DNA of 64,000 nucleotides from DATLLN01 sp963797175 (GTDB lineage: Bacteria; Actinomycetota; Thermoleophilia; Gaiellales; JAICJC01), in assembly GCA_963797175.1 (NCBI GenBank), contig CAWCOL010000009.1:1-64000 (forward strand). The letters run 5' to 3'. Below, one piece after another: positions 36,965-49,338 of the stretch (position 1 is its first letter; each line of letters opens with the position of its first letter). The translations under genes were made by a program, and so were the position numbers. The notes under the pieces are model-generated. The model had not been told where the DNA came from. It did no database searches and was given only the letters and a program-made list of their open reading frames with translations.

Positions 36965-38170
36965 GTGACCAGCCGCGCCCGCACCCTGCTCATCCTCTCG
37001 GTGGCGGCGCAGGCGGCCGTCTCGATCGTCCAGTTCGGGCTCCCGGCGATCGGCCACCAGGTGCGGGATGCGCTCGACCTGGGCCCGGCCGGGTTCGGCG
37101 CGGTCTTCGCCGCGGTCGGCCTGGGCTCGGCGGCGGTGCTGCTGCCCGCGGGGATGCTGGTCGACCGCTTCGGCGCGCGGCCGATCCTGCTGGCGGGCGC
37201 CGCGCTGAACGTCACCGGCTACGCGATCGCCTCGTCGACGTCGGGCGCAGTGCTCTTCTCGGCGGGACTGTTCCTGGCCGGGATCGGGTCGGCGTCCGTG
37301 CCCGTCGCCGGGATGAGCGCGCTGCTCCGCGAGTTCCCGCCCGAGAAGCGCGGCATCGCGCTGGGCTGGCGGCAGCTGGCCGTGCCGCTGGGCGGCACGA
37401 TCGGCGCCGTCATGCTGCCGCTGCTGGCGAGCGCCGGCGGGGTGCGCCTGGCGCTGCTCGGCTCGGCCGTGATCACCGCCGCGACGGCGACCGTCTTCGC
37501 CATGTTCTCGCCCAGCGGCGGCGGCGAGACCCGACGGCTGGCGCTGGACGGCGTGCTCCGTGTGCCGGGGATGGCGCCGCTGCTCGGCCTGGGGGTGCTC
37601 TACGCGCTGACCCTGGCGGCGACGCTCACCTACATCGTCCCCGCCGCCCGCGGCCTCGAGCTGGGCGCCGCCGTCGCGGGCGCGCTCTTCGCCATCGTCA
37701 ACGTGTCCGCAGCCGCCTCCCGGCTGGTGTGGGGCCGGCTGGCCGACAGCGAGGCCGGCACGCGCCGGGCGCGGACGCTGGCCCAGACCGGCGCCGTGGC
37801 CGCGGTCGCCGCGGCGTCGATGCCGCTGGCGCTGCGCGGCGGGCCGGTGACGGCGGCGGTCGCCACCGGAGCGCTGGCGTTCGGGGCCTTCGGCTTCAAC
37901 GGCGTGCTCTACGTCACGGCCGGCGAGCTGGCCGGCGCGGCACGGGCCGGCCGGGCCGTGGGCGTCGCCTCGACGGTCGTCTTCGCCTGCACGTCGCTGG
38001 CCGCGCCGCTGGCCGGGCTGATCGCGCAGCGGTTCGGCTACGACGCGATGTGGCTGGCAGGCGCCGCCTCCTCCGCGGCGGGCGCGCTGCTCGCCGGCAC
38101 GGTGCTGACGCGGGTCATGGCAGAGCGCCGCACGACGCCCGTGGCAGCGGCCGGCGCCATCGCCCGCTAG
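36965..38170 (+). CDS. major facilitator superfamily transporter
   Basis: A 401-residue membrane protein with about 12 hydrophobic segments. The motif-A-like loop GMLVDRFGARPILLAGAAL follows helix 2, and GLGVLYALTLAATLTYIVP begins the second half. Similar CynX/NimT-like carriers export or import small anions or drugs; the substrate is unknown. The GTG at 36965 follows GTGAGGGG. Regulation by the divergent LysR gene is likely but inferred. Confidence 0.9.
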   Translation: MTSRARTLLILSVAAQAAVSIVQFGLPAIGHQVRDALDLGPAGFGAVFAAVGLGSAAVLLPAGMLVDRFGARPILLAGAALNVTGYAIASSTSGAVLFSAGLFLAGIGSASVPVAGMSALLREFPPEKRGIALGWRQLAVPLGGTIGAVMLPLLASAGGVRLALLGSAVITAATATVFAMFSPSGGGETRRLALDGVLRVPGMAPLLGLGVLYALTLAATLTYIVPAARGLELGAAVAGALFAIVNVSAAASRLVWGRLADSEAGTRRARTLAQTGAVAAVAAASMPLALRGGPVTAAVATGALAFGAFGFNGVLYVTAGELAGAARAGRAVGVASTVVFACTSLAAPLAGLIAQRFGYDAMWLAGAASSAAGALLAGTVLTRVMAERRTTPVAAAGAIAR

Positions 38171-38203
38171 CCAGCCGGCCTGCGCCCGGCATGACCGCCA
38201 TCC

Positions 38204-38370
38204 GGGGCCCGGCACCGGGTCTGGCACCGTGCCGGGCCCCGATCACAGCCGATCCGGCACTCCGTGACGCTCCATGGTGGAAGCCGTGACGGACCCGGCG
38301 GGCGAGATTCCGCCCAACCATGGGCCTCGAGAGGGTGTCCGGCACGGGGTCTGGCACCGTGCCAGACCCC
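38204..38370 (-). repeat. two-hairpin (BIME-like) REP element, copy 2
   Basis: A 167-base element in opposite orientation to copy 1 at 28828. Positions 38204-38215 pair with 38229-38240 (GGGGCCCGGCAC) around a 13-base loop that is the exact complement of loop B in copy 1. At the other end 38346-38357 pairs with 38359-38370 (GGGGTCTGGCAC). The middle shares long stretches with copy 1: CATGGTTGGGCG, GCCCGCCGGG, TCCGTCACG and GCCGGATCGG. The T-A pair in the copy 1 stem is a C-G pair here, so pairing is kept by compensating change. Confidence 0.85.
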
Positions 38371-38423
38371 GATCACGGCAGATCCGGCGTTCCGTGACGA
38401 AGAGGCACCGAAGACGTGCCACA

Positions 38424-38581
38424 ACCGTCAGGAGCCCAACCTGCGAAACCGAGGGTCAGGCTCCGTGCCTGGCTCCGGTTTGACCACCACCCGAGCACCG
38501 ACCCGGAACCGTGTCGGTGCCAGGAATCGGCGCCTGACCCTCCAGGGTAGGACAGCGTGGCCGACCGTCAGTAGCCCAACC
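38424..38581. repeat. palindromic element bounded by 18-base direct repeats
   Basis: An 18-base sequence ACCGTCAGGAGCCCAACC (38424-38441) is repeated at 38564-38581 with one change. Between them GAGGGTCAGGC (38451-38461) is the exact complement of 38532-38542, giving a long imperfect stem. Inside, CACCGAC and GTCGGTG form another small hairpin. The stem core GGGTCAG matches the tips of the second RAYT element at 54264. Together with copy 2 of the BIME-like element it fills the 420-base gap between the MFS gene and the dehydrogenase gene. Confidence 0.65.
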
Positions 38582-38590
38582 CTCGCCGCG

Positions 38591-39433
38591 CTAGTACGTG
38601 TAGAAGCCCTGCTTGGTCTTGCGGCCGAGGCGGCCCGCCTCGACGTAGGAGCGCAGCAGCGGGCAGGGCCGGTACTTGTCCTCGCCCAGCCCGGCGTGCA
38701 GCACCTCCATGATCGAGAGGCACGTGTCCAGGCCGATCAGGTCGGCGAGTGCGAGCGGGCCCATCGGGTGGTTCATCCCCAGCTTCATCACGGTGTCGAT
38801 CGACTCGGCGTCGCCCACGCCCTCCATCAGGCAGTAGACCGCCTCGTTGATCATCGGCACCAGGATGCGGTTGGAGATGAAGCCCGGCCGGTCGGTCGCC
38901 TCGGCCACCGTCTTGCCCATCCGCTCGGCCGCGGCGCGCACGGCGGCGGCCGTCTCGTCGCTCGTCTCCAACCCGCGGATCACCTCGACCAGCGCCATCA
39001 GCGGCACCGGGTTGAAGAAGTGCATGCCGACCACGGAGGCGGGCCTGCGGGTGGACGCCGCCAGCCGCGTGATCGGGATCGAGCTCGTGTTCGACGCCAG
39101 GATCGCGCCCTCGTGAGCGACGGCGTCCATCGCGGCGAACAGGTCGAGCTTGACGTCGACATTCTCGGTCGCGGCCTCGATCAGCAGGTCGGCGTCGCTC
39201 GGCTGCGCCGTCGTGCGGATCCGGGAGACGGCCGCGTCGGCATCCGCCTGGCTCACCCGCTCCCGGGAGACCAGCTTCGTCAGCGACTCCTGGATGGTGA
39301 CGGTGGCGCGCTCGAGCTGGCCGGGCGCGACGTCCACCAGCGCGACCTCGTAGCCGGCCAGGGCAGCGACCTGGGCGATGCCGGCGCCCATCTGCCCCGC
39401 GCCGACGACCGTGATCGACGAGATCTCGCTCAC
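38591..39433 (-). CDS. 3-hydroxyacyl-CoA (3-hydroxybutyryl-CoA) dehydrogenase
   Basis: A 280-residue NAD(P)-dependent enzyme. The Rossmann motif is VVGAGQMGAGIAQVAA. The active-site His is in VVGMHFFNPVPLMALVEV; Glu and Asn residues are in ASNTSSIPIT and the C-terminal domain MNHPMGPLALADLIGLD. It is about 280 residues, the short stand-alone form without a fused hydratase. The GTG start at 39433 overlaps the thiolase stop in GTGA. Confidence 0.96.
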   Translation of the reverse strand: MSEISSITVVGAGQMGAGIAQVAALAGYEVALVDVAPGQLERATVTIQESLTKLVSRERVSQADADAAVSRIRTTAQPSDADLLIEAATENVDVKLDLFAAMDAVAHEGAILASNTSSIPITRLAASTRRPASVVGMHFFNPVPLMALVEVIRGLETSDETAAAVRAAAERMGKTVAEATDRPGFISNRILVPMINEAVYCLMEGVGDAESIDTVMKLGMNHPMGPLALADLIGLDTCLSIMEVLHAGLGEDKYRPCPLLRSYVEAGRLGRKTKQGFYTY

Positions 39434-40615
39434 GCCGGCAGCACCTCCAGCACCAGGGCGTCGCCCTGCGCGGCGCCGCTGCAGATCGCGGCCACGCCGA
39501 TGCCGCCGCCGCCGCGTCGCAGCTGCGCGATCAGGGTGCCCAGCAGCCGGCCGCCGGAGGCGCCGATCGGGTGTCCGTAGGCGACCGCGCCGCCCTGCGG
39601 GTTGACCCGGTCGGGGTCGATGCCGAGCAGGTCGATCGTGCTGATGACGACCGAGCAGAAGGCCTCGTTGATCTCCCAGAGGTCCACGTCGGCCGGCGTC
39701 ATGCCGATCCGCTCCAGCGCCTGCCGCGAGGCCGCCGCGGGCGTTCGCACCAGGTACGGCCAGTCGTCGCCGACGTGCCCCTCGGAGCGGATCCGCGCGA
39801 GCGGCGCCAGGTCGCGCTCGGTTCGCCCACTCCTCGGAAGCCAGCACCAGCACCGCGGCGCCGTCGTTGACGCCGGGCGCGTTGCCCGCCGTGGTCGCGC
39901 CGTCGGCGCCGAACACCGGGCGCAGCGACGCCAGCCGCTCGGCGGAGGTGTCGCCGCGCGGCCCTTCGTCCACCTCGACGACGGTGTCGCCCTTGCGGCC
40001 GGGCACCGTGACCGGCACCACCTCGTCCGCCAGCCGGCCGTCGGCGATCGCCGCCACCGCACGCTGGTGGGAGCGCAGCGCCCAGGCGTCCTGATCCTCC
40101 CGCGAGCAGCCGATCTCCGCCGAGACGACGTTGTTCTCCTCGGCCATGATCCGGTTCGTGAACGTCGAGGTGAGGCCGTCGCTGGTCATGTGGTCGATCA
40201 CGGCGCCGTCGCCCATCCGGTAGCCGAACCGGGCCTTCGGCAGCAGGTACGGCGCGCAGGACATGCTCTCCATGCCGCCCGCCACGACGCTGCCGGCGAC
40301 GCCGGCGCGGATCAGCAGGTCGCCGTAGGCAACCGCCCGCAGGCCGGAGGCGCAGACCTTGTTGATCGTGTCCGAGCCGACGCCCGGCGGGCAGCCCAGC
40401 CCTGCCGAGACCTGCCGCGAGGGGATCATCCCCACGCCGGCCTGGAGCACCTCGCCCATCACGACGTAGCCGACGTCGTCTGCGGAGACACCGCTCCGCT
40501 CGAGCGCGGCCCGGCCGGCGGTCACCGCCAGTTCGGGAGCCGGGAGCGAGGCGAGGCCGCCGCCGAGGCGGCCGAAGGGCGTGCGGGCGAACCCGAGGAT
40601 GACGGTGTCTGGCAT
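39430..40615 (-). CDS. acetyl-CoA acetyltransferase (thiolase), frameshifted as sequenced
   Basis: A thiolase of 394 residues after repair. N-terminal catalytic Cys in NKVCASGLRAVAYGD, later HPIGASGGRLLGTL (catalytic His) and CSGAAQGDALVLEV (expected catalytic Cys in AAICSGAAQG). One extra base at about 39820 shifts the frame between ASEEWAN and ERDLAPLARIRSEG; removing it joins the two halves in frame, and the total becomes divisible by three. It pairs with the dehydrogenase downstream for acetoacetyl-CoA or beta-oxidation chemistry. The start region faces the divergent trp promoter. Confidence 0.9.
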
Positions 40616-40636
40616 GGAGGGCGACCTGCTTGCAAC

Positions 40637-40665
40637 TTGACGGAGGGGACGCGATCCAGCATAGT
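40637..40665 (+). promoter_or_regulatory. trp operon promoter (candidate)
   Basis: TTGACG (40637-40642) and CATAGT (40660-40665) are separated by exactly 17 bases. Transcription would begin near 40672, only about 3 bases before the ATG of the Trp-rich leader peptide. It lies 22 bases from the start of the divergent thiolase gene. Confidence 0.6.
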
Positions 40666-40674
40666 GCTGGCACG

Positions 40675-40728
40675 ATGACGGCGACGCGGCACGAGTGGTG
40701 GTCGAGCAGGCGAGGTACGGCCCGCTAG
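40675..40728 (+). CDS. trpL: trp operon leader peptide
   Basis: A 17-residue peptide, MTATRHEWWSSRRGTAR, with two consecutive Trp codons (TGG TGG at 40696-40701) and a TAG stop at 40726. Tandem Trp codons in a short reading frame just upstream of a T-tailed hairpin and trpE are the hallmark of ribosome-mediated attenuation. No Shine-Dalgarno sequence precedes the ATG. With the promoter at 40637-40665 the message would be nearly leaderless. Confidence 0.8.
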   Translation: MTATRHEWWSSRRGTAR

Positions 40729-40755
40729 CCACGCCGCGGCATCCGAACCTCGTCG

Positions 40756-40789
40756 AAGCCTTTCGCCCCCGCCGGCGGAGGGCTTTTTT
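40756..40789 (+). terminator. trp attenuator terminator
   Basis: AAGCC (40756-40760) pairs with GGCTT (40781-40785) and CCCCGCC with GGCGGAGG inside, followed by a six-base T run (40784-40789) just 9 bases before the trpE ATG. Upstream, GCGAGGT (40710-40716) can pair with ACCTCGT (40747-40753), a possible competing stem controlled by the ribosome on the Trp codons. The stem also hides the only GGAGG sequence before trpE. Confidence 0.7.
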
Positions 40790-40798
40790 GTTGCCCAG

Positions 40799-42126
40799 AT
40801 GACACACGAACGCATCATCCGCACCATCCCCGCAGACCTGCTGACGCCGGTCGGCGCCTACCTGCGCCTGCGCGAGGCGCTGGGCGCGCCGGCGTTCCTG
40901 CTGGAGTCGGTCGAGCGCGGCGAGCAGGTCGGCCGCTACTCGTTCCTGGGCGCCGGCGCGCCGCTCACCGACGACCTGGACGAGGCGGTCGCGTTCTCCC
41001 GGTCGGGGCCCGGCCCCGGCCCCGGCGAGCCGCCGTTCGTCGGCGGCGCGGTCGGCTACCTCTCCTACGACTGGGTCTCGCAGCTCGAGCCGGTGCCGCT
41101 GCCGCCCGCCCACCCGGACGACCCGGGACTGCCCACCATGCGCTTCCTGCTTGCATCGTGCGTCGTCGCCTTCGACCACGTCCGCCGCACGCTCTCGATG
41201 ATCGGCCCCGCCGACGAGGTGGAGCGGGTCGCCGAGGTGCTGAGCGTCCCGGCCGCGGTCGAGCCGGCGGCACCGATGGCTGCCGGCGAGCGCGTGGCCG
41301 AGACCAGCCGCGAGCGCTACATGGCGGGGGTCGAGCGGGCGAAGGAGCACATCGCCGCCGGCGACGCGTTCCAGATCCTCTGCTCCCAGCGGGTGCGGCG
41401 GCGGACGGACGCCTCGCCGTTCGCGCTCTACCGGGCGCTGCGCGCCGTGAACCCCTCGCCCTACATGTTCCTGCTGGACATGGGCGACCACCAGCTGGTC
41501 GGCTCCTCGCCGGAGGTGCACGTGCGGCTGGACGTGGACGGCACCTGCGAGCTGCGGCCGATCGCCGGCACGCGGCCCCGCGGCGGAGACCGCGCGGAGG
41601 ACGAGCGCCTGGCGGAGGAGCTGCTGGCATCGCCCAAGGAGCGGGCCGAGCACGTGATGCTGGTCGACCTCGGACGCAACGACCTCTCCCGCGTCTGCGA
41701 TGCCGGCTCGGTGCACGTCGAGCGGTCGATGGACGTCGAGCGCTACTCGCACGTGATGCACATCGTCTCGCGGGTGAAGGGCACGCTGCGGGCCGGCGGC
41801 GACGCGGCCGCGCTGCTGCGGGCGACGTTCCCGGCCGGGACGATGTCGGGCGCGCCCAAGGTGCGGGCGATGCAGATCATCGCCGAGCTGGAGGGCCGCC
41901 GGCGGGGCGCGTACTCGGGCGCTGTCGGGTACCTCGGCTTCGGCGGCGACATGGACACCTGCATCGCGATCCGCACGATCGTGATGCGCGACGGCACCGC
42001 CTACCTCCAGGCCGGGGCCGGGATCGTGGCAGACTCTGACCCCGCCGCGGAGCACGACGAGTGCACGAACAAGATGGCGGCGCTGGAGACCGCAATCACC
42101 GAGGCCGAGACGGGGATCTACGGGCC

Positions 42127-42130
<4 letters not shown>
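40799..42130 (+). CDS. trpE: anthranilate synthase component I
   Basis: A 443-residue chorismate-using enzyme producing anthranilate with TrpG. Feedback-site residues include LLES near the N-terminus (FLLESVERGEQVGRYSFLG). The chorismate-binding domain has GDAFQILCSQRVRR, PSPYMFLLD, ELRPIAGTRPRGGD, VDLGRNDLSRVC and TFPAGTMSGAPKVRAMQII. The ATG at 40799 follows the attenuator T run with no clear Shine-Dalgarno outside the stem. First structural gene of an operon in which each gene overlaps the next by 4 bases. Confidence 0.97.
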
Positions 42131-43735
<1,605 letters not shown>

Positions 43736-43739
<4 letters not shown>

Positions 43740-44464
43740 CCGGCTACCTCACCCGCCTGGCGGGCGACATCCGCCGCGACGCACCCGAGCCGACCCGCGG
43801 CTTCGCCGAGACGCTGGCCGCCGGCCCGCACGTCGGCGTCATCGCCGAGGTCAAGCGCGCGTCGCCATCGGAGGGCGACATCCGCCCCGGTGCGGACGTG
43901 GTGGCGACGGCGATGGCCTACGAGGACGGCGGCGCCGCCTGCGTCTCGGTGCTGTGCACCGAGCGCGACTTCGGCGGCTCGATCGAGGATCTGGAGCGGG
44001 CCCGCCGGGCGATCTCGATCCCGGCGCTGGCCAAGGAGTTCACGCTCTTCCCCGAGCATGTGGCGCGGCAGCGGGTGGCCGGTGCCGACGCGATCCTGGT
44101 CATCCTCGGCATGGTCACCGACGACGAGGCCCGCCGCCTGATCGAGACCGCGCGGCTGCTGACGATGGACGCCCTGGTCGAGGCCAACAGCGAGGCCGAG
44201 GTCGAGCGCGCCGTGGCGCTGGAGGCGGGCCTGGTCGGCGTCAACGCCCGCAACCTGGAGACGCTGGCGGTCGACCGCGACGAGCAGCTGCGGCTGATCG
44301 ACCTGCTGCCGCCGCACATCGTGCGGGTCGCCGAGTCCGGCATCGGCTCGCGCGCCGACGTCGAGCGGGCGCGGGCGGCGGGCGCCGACGCCGTGCTGGT
44401 CGGCACCGCGCTGATGCGCGAGCCGGGACTGCTGGCCGACCTGGTGGAGGTGCCGCGGCGGTGA
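43736..44464 (+). CDS. trpC: indole-3-glycerol-phosphate synthase
   Basis: A 242-residue TIM-barrel enzyme. Catalytic residues lie in VIAEVKRASPSEGDI (Lys), ALAKEFTLFPEHV (Lys), ALVEANSEAEVERA (Glu), GVNARNLETLAVD (Asn) and RVAESGIGSRADV. The ATG at 43736 overlaps the trpD stop in ATGA. Not fused to TrpF. Confidence 0.97.
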
Positions 44465-45017
44465 GCCTGCTGGTCAAGATCTGCGGGCTGACCCGCGAGG
44501 AGGACGTCGACGCCGCGGTCGCCGCCGGCGCCGACCTGGTCGGCTTCGTGTGCGTGGACGACAGCCCGCGCGGCGTCACGATCGAGCGTGCGCGGGAGCT
44601 GGCGGCCCGCGTCCCGGCGGGCGTGCGCACGGTCGCCGTCGCGGCCGGCCCCGAGCCGATCCGCGGCGCCGGCACCGACCTGGCGCAGGTCTACGGGACG
44701 TCGGCGGCGATCGCCGACGTCATCCTCGGCGTCCGCGGCGCGCCCCCGGCCGGCCTGCCCGACGGCATCCCGGTGCTGCTCGACCTGGAGCGCGAGTCGC
44801 GGCCGGACGAGGAGGCCCTGCGGGCGCACTGGCTGCGGGCGGCCGCCGTCCGCGCCCCCGTCATGCTCGCCGGGTCGCTCGGCCCGGACAACGTCGCCGA
44901 GGCGGTCGCCGCCACACACCCCTGGGCGGTCGACACCGCCCGCGGCGTCGAGGCTGCGCCCGGGGTCAAGGATCACGATCTGGTGCGGCGCTTCGTCCGC
45001 CAGGCGAAGGGAGCCGC

Positions 45018-45021
<4 letters not shown>
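44461..45021 (+). CDS. trpF: phosphoribosylanthranilate isomerase
   Basis: A 186-residue TIM-barrel isomerase. The general-base Cys is in VKICGLTREEDVDAA, and the C-terminal phosphate-binding region reads LAGSLGPDNVAEAV with VDTARGVEAAPGVKD. The GTG start at 44461 overlaps the trpC stop. Actinobacteria such as mycobacteria often lack trpF and use PriA instead, so a true trpF in the operon is notable. Confidence 0.95.
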
Positions 45022-46195
<1,174 letters not shown>

Positions 46196-46199
<4 letters not shown>

Positions 46200-46951
46200 G
46201 GATCGCCACCCCGGCGCTCTCGATCTACCTGATGGCGGACGAGGACACCGCCGACCTGGCCGAGGCCGCCGCCGAGGCCGGGGCGACCGCGTTCGAGATC
46301 GGCATCCCCTACTCCGACCCGCTGGCCGACGGGCCGACCGTCCAGCGCGCCGGGCAGCGGGCACTGCGCAACGGGATGACGGTGCGCCGTGCGCTCGAGG
46401 TGCTGCACGAGGTGCGCTCGCGCGTCGACGTGCCGCTGGTGCCGATGACGTACGCCGGGCCGGTGATGGCGTACGGCGAGGAGGCGTTTTGCCACGACGC
46501 GGCGGCGGCCGGCGCGGACGCCCTGATCATGCCCGACATCCCGCCCGACGAGTCCGGGCCGCTGCTCGAGCTGTGCCGTGGCGCCGGCCTCGACCTGGTG
46601 CCGCTGCTCGCCCCCACCTCGACCGACGGGCGGATCGCCGCGGCCTGTGCGAACGCGGGCGGGTTCGTCTACCTGGTGTCGGTGGCCGGCGTCACCGGCG
46701 CCCGCGAGGGGCTCTCGCCGCGCGTCGTCGAGCTGCTCCGCCGCGTCCGCCCGCACACGTCGCTGCCGCTCCTGATCGGGTTCGGCATCTCCACGCCGGA
46801 GAACGCCTGCGCCGCGCTCGACGCGGGCGCGGACGGCGTCGTCATCGGCTCGAAGGCGATCGAGGTCGCGGAGCAGGGCGGCCCCGGCGCGCTGGGCGCA
46901 TTCGTGGCCGGGGTCGCCGCTGCGCTCCGCGAGCGTCCTACCGCGCCGTGA
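46196..46951 (+). CDS. trpA: tryptophan synthase subunit alpha
   Basis: A 251-residue TIM-barrel subunit cleaving indole-glycerol phosphate. The catalytic Glu and Asp are in FEIGIPYSDPLADGPTVQRA and ALIMPDIPPDES; the phosphate site is in VSVAGVTGAREGL and IGFGISTPENA. The GTG start overlaps the trpB stop. Its 3' end overlaps the convergent mscL gene by 14 bases. Last gene of the operon. Confidence 0.97.
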
Positions 46952-47321
46952 GCGCGTCCCGGATCTCCATCAGCAGCTGCTGATCGATGGTCGGGGCCGG
47001 CTCGGCCTCGGGCTCCTCGCCGGCGGCCCGGCGCGCCTCCAGCACGTTCATCGGCTTGACCACGAAGAAGAAGATCGCAGCCGCGACCGAGACGAAGGCG
47101 ATCACCGCGTTCAGGAAATCGCCGTAGCGGAACACGGAGCCGTTGATGTGGAACGTCAGCCCGCTGAAGTCGGGCGAGCCGAAGATCGCCGCGATCAGCG
47201 GCGTGATGATGTCGGCGACGAACGCGCTGACGACGAGGCCGAACGCCGCCCCGATCACCACCGCAACGGCCAGATCGACGACGTTTCCGCGGAACAGGAA
47301 TGCCTTGAACTCCGCCAGCAT
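46938..47321 (-). CDS. mscL: large-conductance mechanosensitive channel
   Basis: A 127-residue MscL. N-terminal amphipathic helix MLAEFKAFLFRGNVVDLAV, pore helix AVVIGAAFGLVVSAFVADIITPL, and the second helix FLNAVIAFVSVAAAIFFFVV followed by a cytoplasmic helix. It protects against osmotic down-shock. The ATG at 47321 has GGGAGGG upstream. Confidence 0.97.
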   Translation of the reverse strand: MLAEFKAFLFRGNVVDLAVAVVIGAAFGLVVSAFVADIITPLIAAIFGSPDFSGLTFHINGSVFRYGDFLNAVIAFVSVAAAIFFFVVKPMNVLEARRAAGEEPEAEPAPTIDQQLLMEIRDALTAR

Positions 47322-47393
47322 GCGCCCTCCCTTGTCGGCGATTGCCCCCGGTGGACAACATAGCCTCAATCGGGACGGGGTAGTGTTTCGGGG

Positions 47394-48071
47394 ATGCACA
47401 TCCTGCTCGTCGAGGACGACCAGCCGCTGGTCCGGATCATCACCAAGTCGCTCAGCCAGAGTGGCTTCGAGGTTGACGTCGCCACCGACGGCGAGCAGGG
47501 GCTCGCCAAGGCGCGCGAGGGCGGCCACGATGTGATGGTGCTCGACATCCAGCTGCCCAAGCTGAACGGCATCGAGGTCTGCCAGGCGCTGCGCGACGAG
47601 CGCAACGCCGTGCCGATCCTGATGCTGACGGCGCGCAGCGCGGTGCCCGACCGGATCGCCGGGCTCGACGCCGGCGCCGACGACTACCTCTCCAAGCCGT
47701 TCTCGCTGGGCGAGCTGGCTGCGCGTCTGCGGGCGCTGGGCCGGCGCACCGTGCCCGACGAGCCCGAGGTGATGGAGTCCGGCGAGCTGACGCTCGACAC
47801 CGGCGCGCGCGAGGTGCGGATCAACGGCGAGACGGTCGAGCTGACCGGCACCGAGTTCGCGCTGCTCGAGTACCTGATGCGCAACGCCGGGCAGGTGCTC
47901 TCCCGCGACCAGCTGCGCGAGGAGGTCTGGGGCTCGGGCTTCGAGCCGGCCTCGAACGTGGTCGACATCTACATCCACTACGTCCGCCGCAAGCTGAAGG
48001 CGGCCGGGCTGGCAAGGGATCCGATCCGCACCGTTCGCGGCCTGGGATATGCGTTCCGCCGGCCGGACTGA
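47394..48071 (+). CDS. OmpR/PhoB-family response regulator
   Basis: A 225-residue regulator. Receiver domain: acidic pair in LLVEDDQPL, phospho-acceptor Asp51 in VMVLDIQLPKLNG, Lys101 in DDYLSKPFSLGEL. C-terminal winged helix: ELTGTEFALLEYLMRNAGQVLSRDQL, then VVDIYIHYVRRKL. Its stop overlaps the start of the histidine kinase gene by 23 bases, so they form one two-component system. The signal is unknown. Confidence 0.95.
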   Translation: MHILLVEDDQPLVRIITKSLSQSGFEVDVATDGEQGLAKAREGGHDVMVLDIQLPKLNGIEVCQALRDERNAVPILMLTARSAVPDRIAGLDAGADDYLSKPFSLGELAARLRALGRRTVPDEPEVMESGELTLDTGAREVRINGETVELTGTEFALLEYLMRNAGQVLSRDQLREEVWGSGFEPASNVVDIYIHYVRRKLKAAGLARDPIRTVRGLGYAFRRPD

Positions 48072-49309
48072 GAACCCGCTCTTCACCCGTGCGCGGGTGC
48101 GGCTGACCGCGTGGTACGTGATCATCCTGGCCGCAGTGCTGCTGGTGCTGGGCGCCTCGCTCTACCTGCTCGTCCGCGAGCAGACGCTGGCCCGGATCGA
48201 CAGCGGCATCAAGGTCACCCTGGCCCGCGCCGAGGGCGCGTGGGTGGCCAACGGCGACGCGGGCCTGTTGCCGCTCAACCGCACGCCCTACTACGTCGCC
48301 GCCTTCACGACCGCCTCAGATCAGCCAGACGCCGCGGGAGAAGGCGCTCAACCTGCCCAACGTGGACTCGCTGAACGCGGCGCTGGCACACGGCGACGAT
48401 CACCGAACGGTCGGATCCGGGGAAGGGCAGCTGCGGATCTTCTCGCACCGGATGGACTCGAACGGGCAGACCGTCGCCGTGATCCAGGTGGCGCGCTCGA
48501 CCAAGCCCGAGCGCGAGGCGCTGGGCAACCTGCTCGTTCGGCCTGCTGCTGGGCGGGCTGGCGGGGCTGCTGCTGGCGGCGGTGGGCGGCTGGTTCCTGG
48601 CCGGCAAGTCGCTGGCGCCGGTCAAGGAGGCGTTCGACCACCAGCGCACCTTCGTCGCCGACGCCTCGCACGAGCTGCGCACGCCGCTGGCGGTGATCCG
48701 CGCCAACGCCGAGTACCTCTCCGCTCGAGCAGCCCGACAACGCCGAGCTGCACGAGATCCTGCGCGAGTCCGACCGGCTCTCCAGCCTGGTCGACTCGCT
48801 GCTCTCGCTGGCCCGCGGCGACCGCCGCACCGGGGGCGGCCAGACCGCCCTGTTCGACCTGGGCGAGACGGTGGACGGCGCCGTGCAGACGATGCAGCCG
48901 CTGGCGGCCGACCACCAGGTCGAGCTGACCGTGTCCACCACCGGCCTGACCGTGCTGGGCGACCCCGAGGGGATGCGCCAGATCGTGATCATCCTGCTCG
49001 ACAATGCCCTGCGCTACACGCAGGAGGGCGGCCGCGTGCACGTCCAGGCGGCCGCCGACGGCGGCACCGCGATGGTGACGGTGCACGACACCGGGATCGG
49101 CATCCCCAGCCAGGCGCGTCGAGCACGTGTTCGAGCGGTTCTACCGCGCCGACGACGCCCGCAGCCGCGAGTCGGGCGGCTCCGGGCTGGGGCTCGCGAT
49201 CGCGCAGGAGCTGGCCCGCCAGCACGGCGGCAAGATCTCGGTGGAGAGCGCCGAGGGCGTCGGCACGACGTTCGTCGTGCGGCTGCCGCTGGCGCAGCGC
49301 CGCCCCTGA
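48049..49309 (+). CDS. sensor histidine kinase, frameshifted as sequenced
   Basis: The membrane kinase partner of the preceding regulator, about 418 residues after repair. Features in order: first membrane helix WYVIILAAVLLVLGASLYLL, an extracytoplasmic sensor region of about 120 residues, a second helix GLLLGGLAGLLLAAVGGWF, the H-box VADASHELRTPLAVI, an N-box LLDNALRYTQEGG, and G-boxes around HDTGIGIPSQ and SGLGLAIAQELA. Four single-base errors break it, near 48316, 48536, 48726 and 49120; the last three are an extra G after CTC or an extra C before GAG. Removing four bases gives a length divisible by three. Confidence 0.88.
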
Positions 49310-49338
49310 CCGGATCGAGATGTAGCCTTCGGTCGCGG

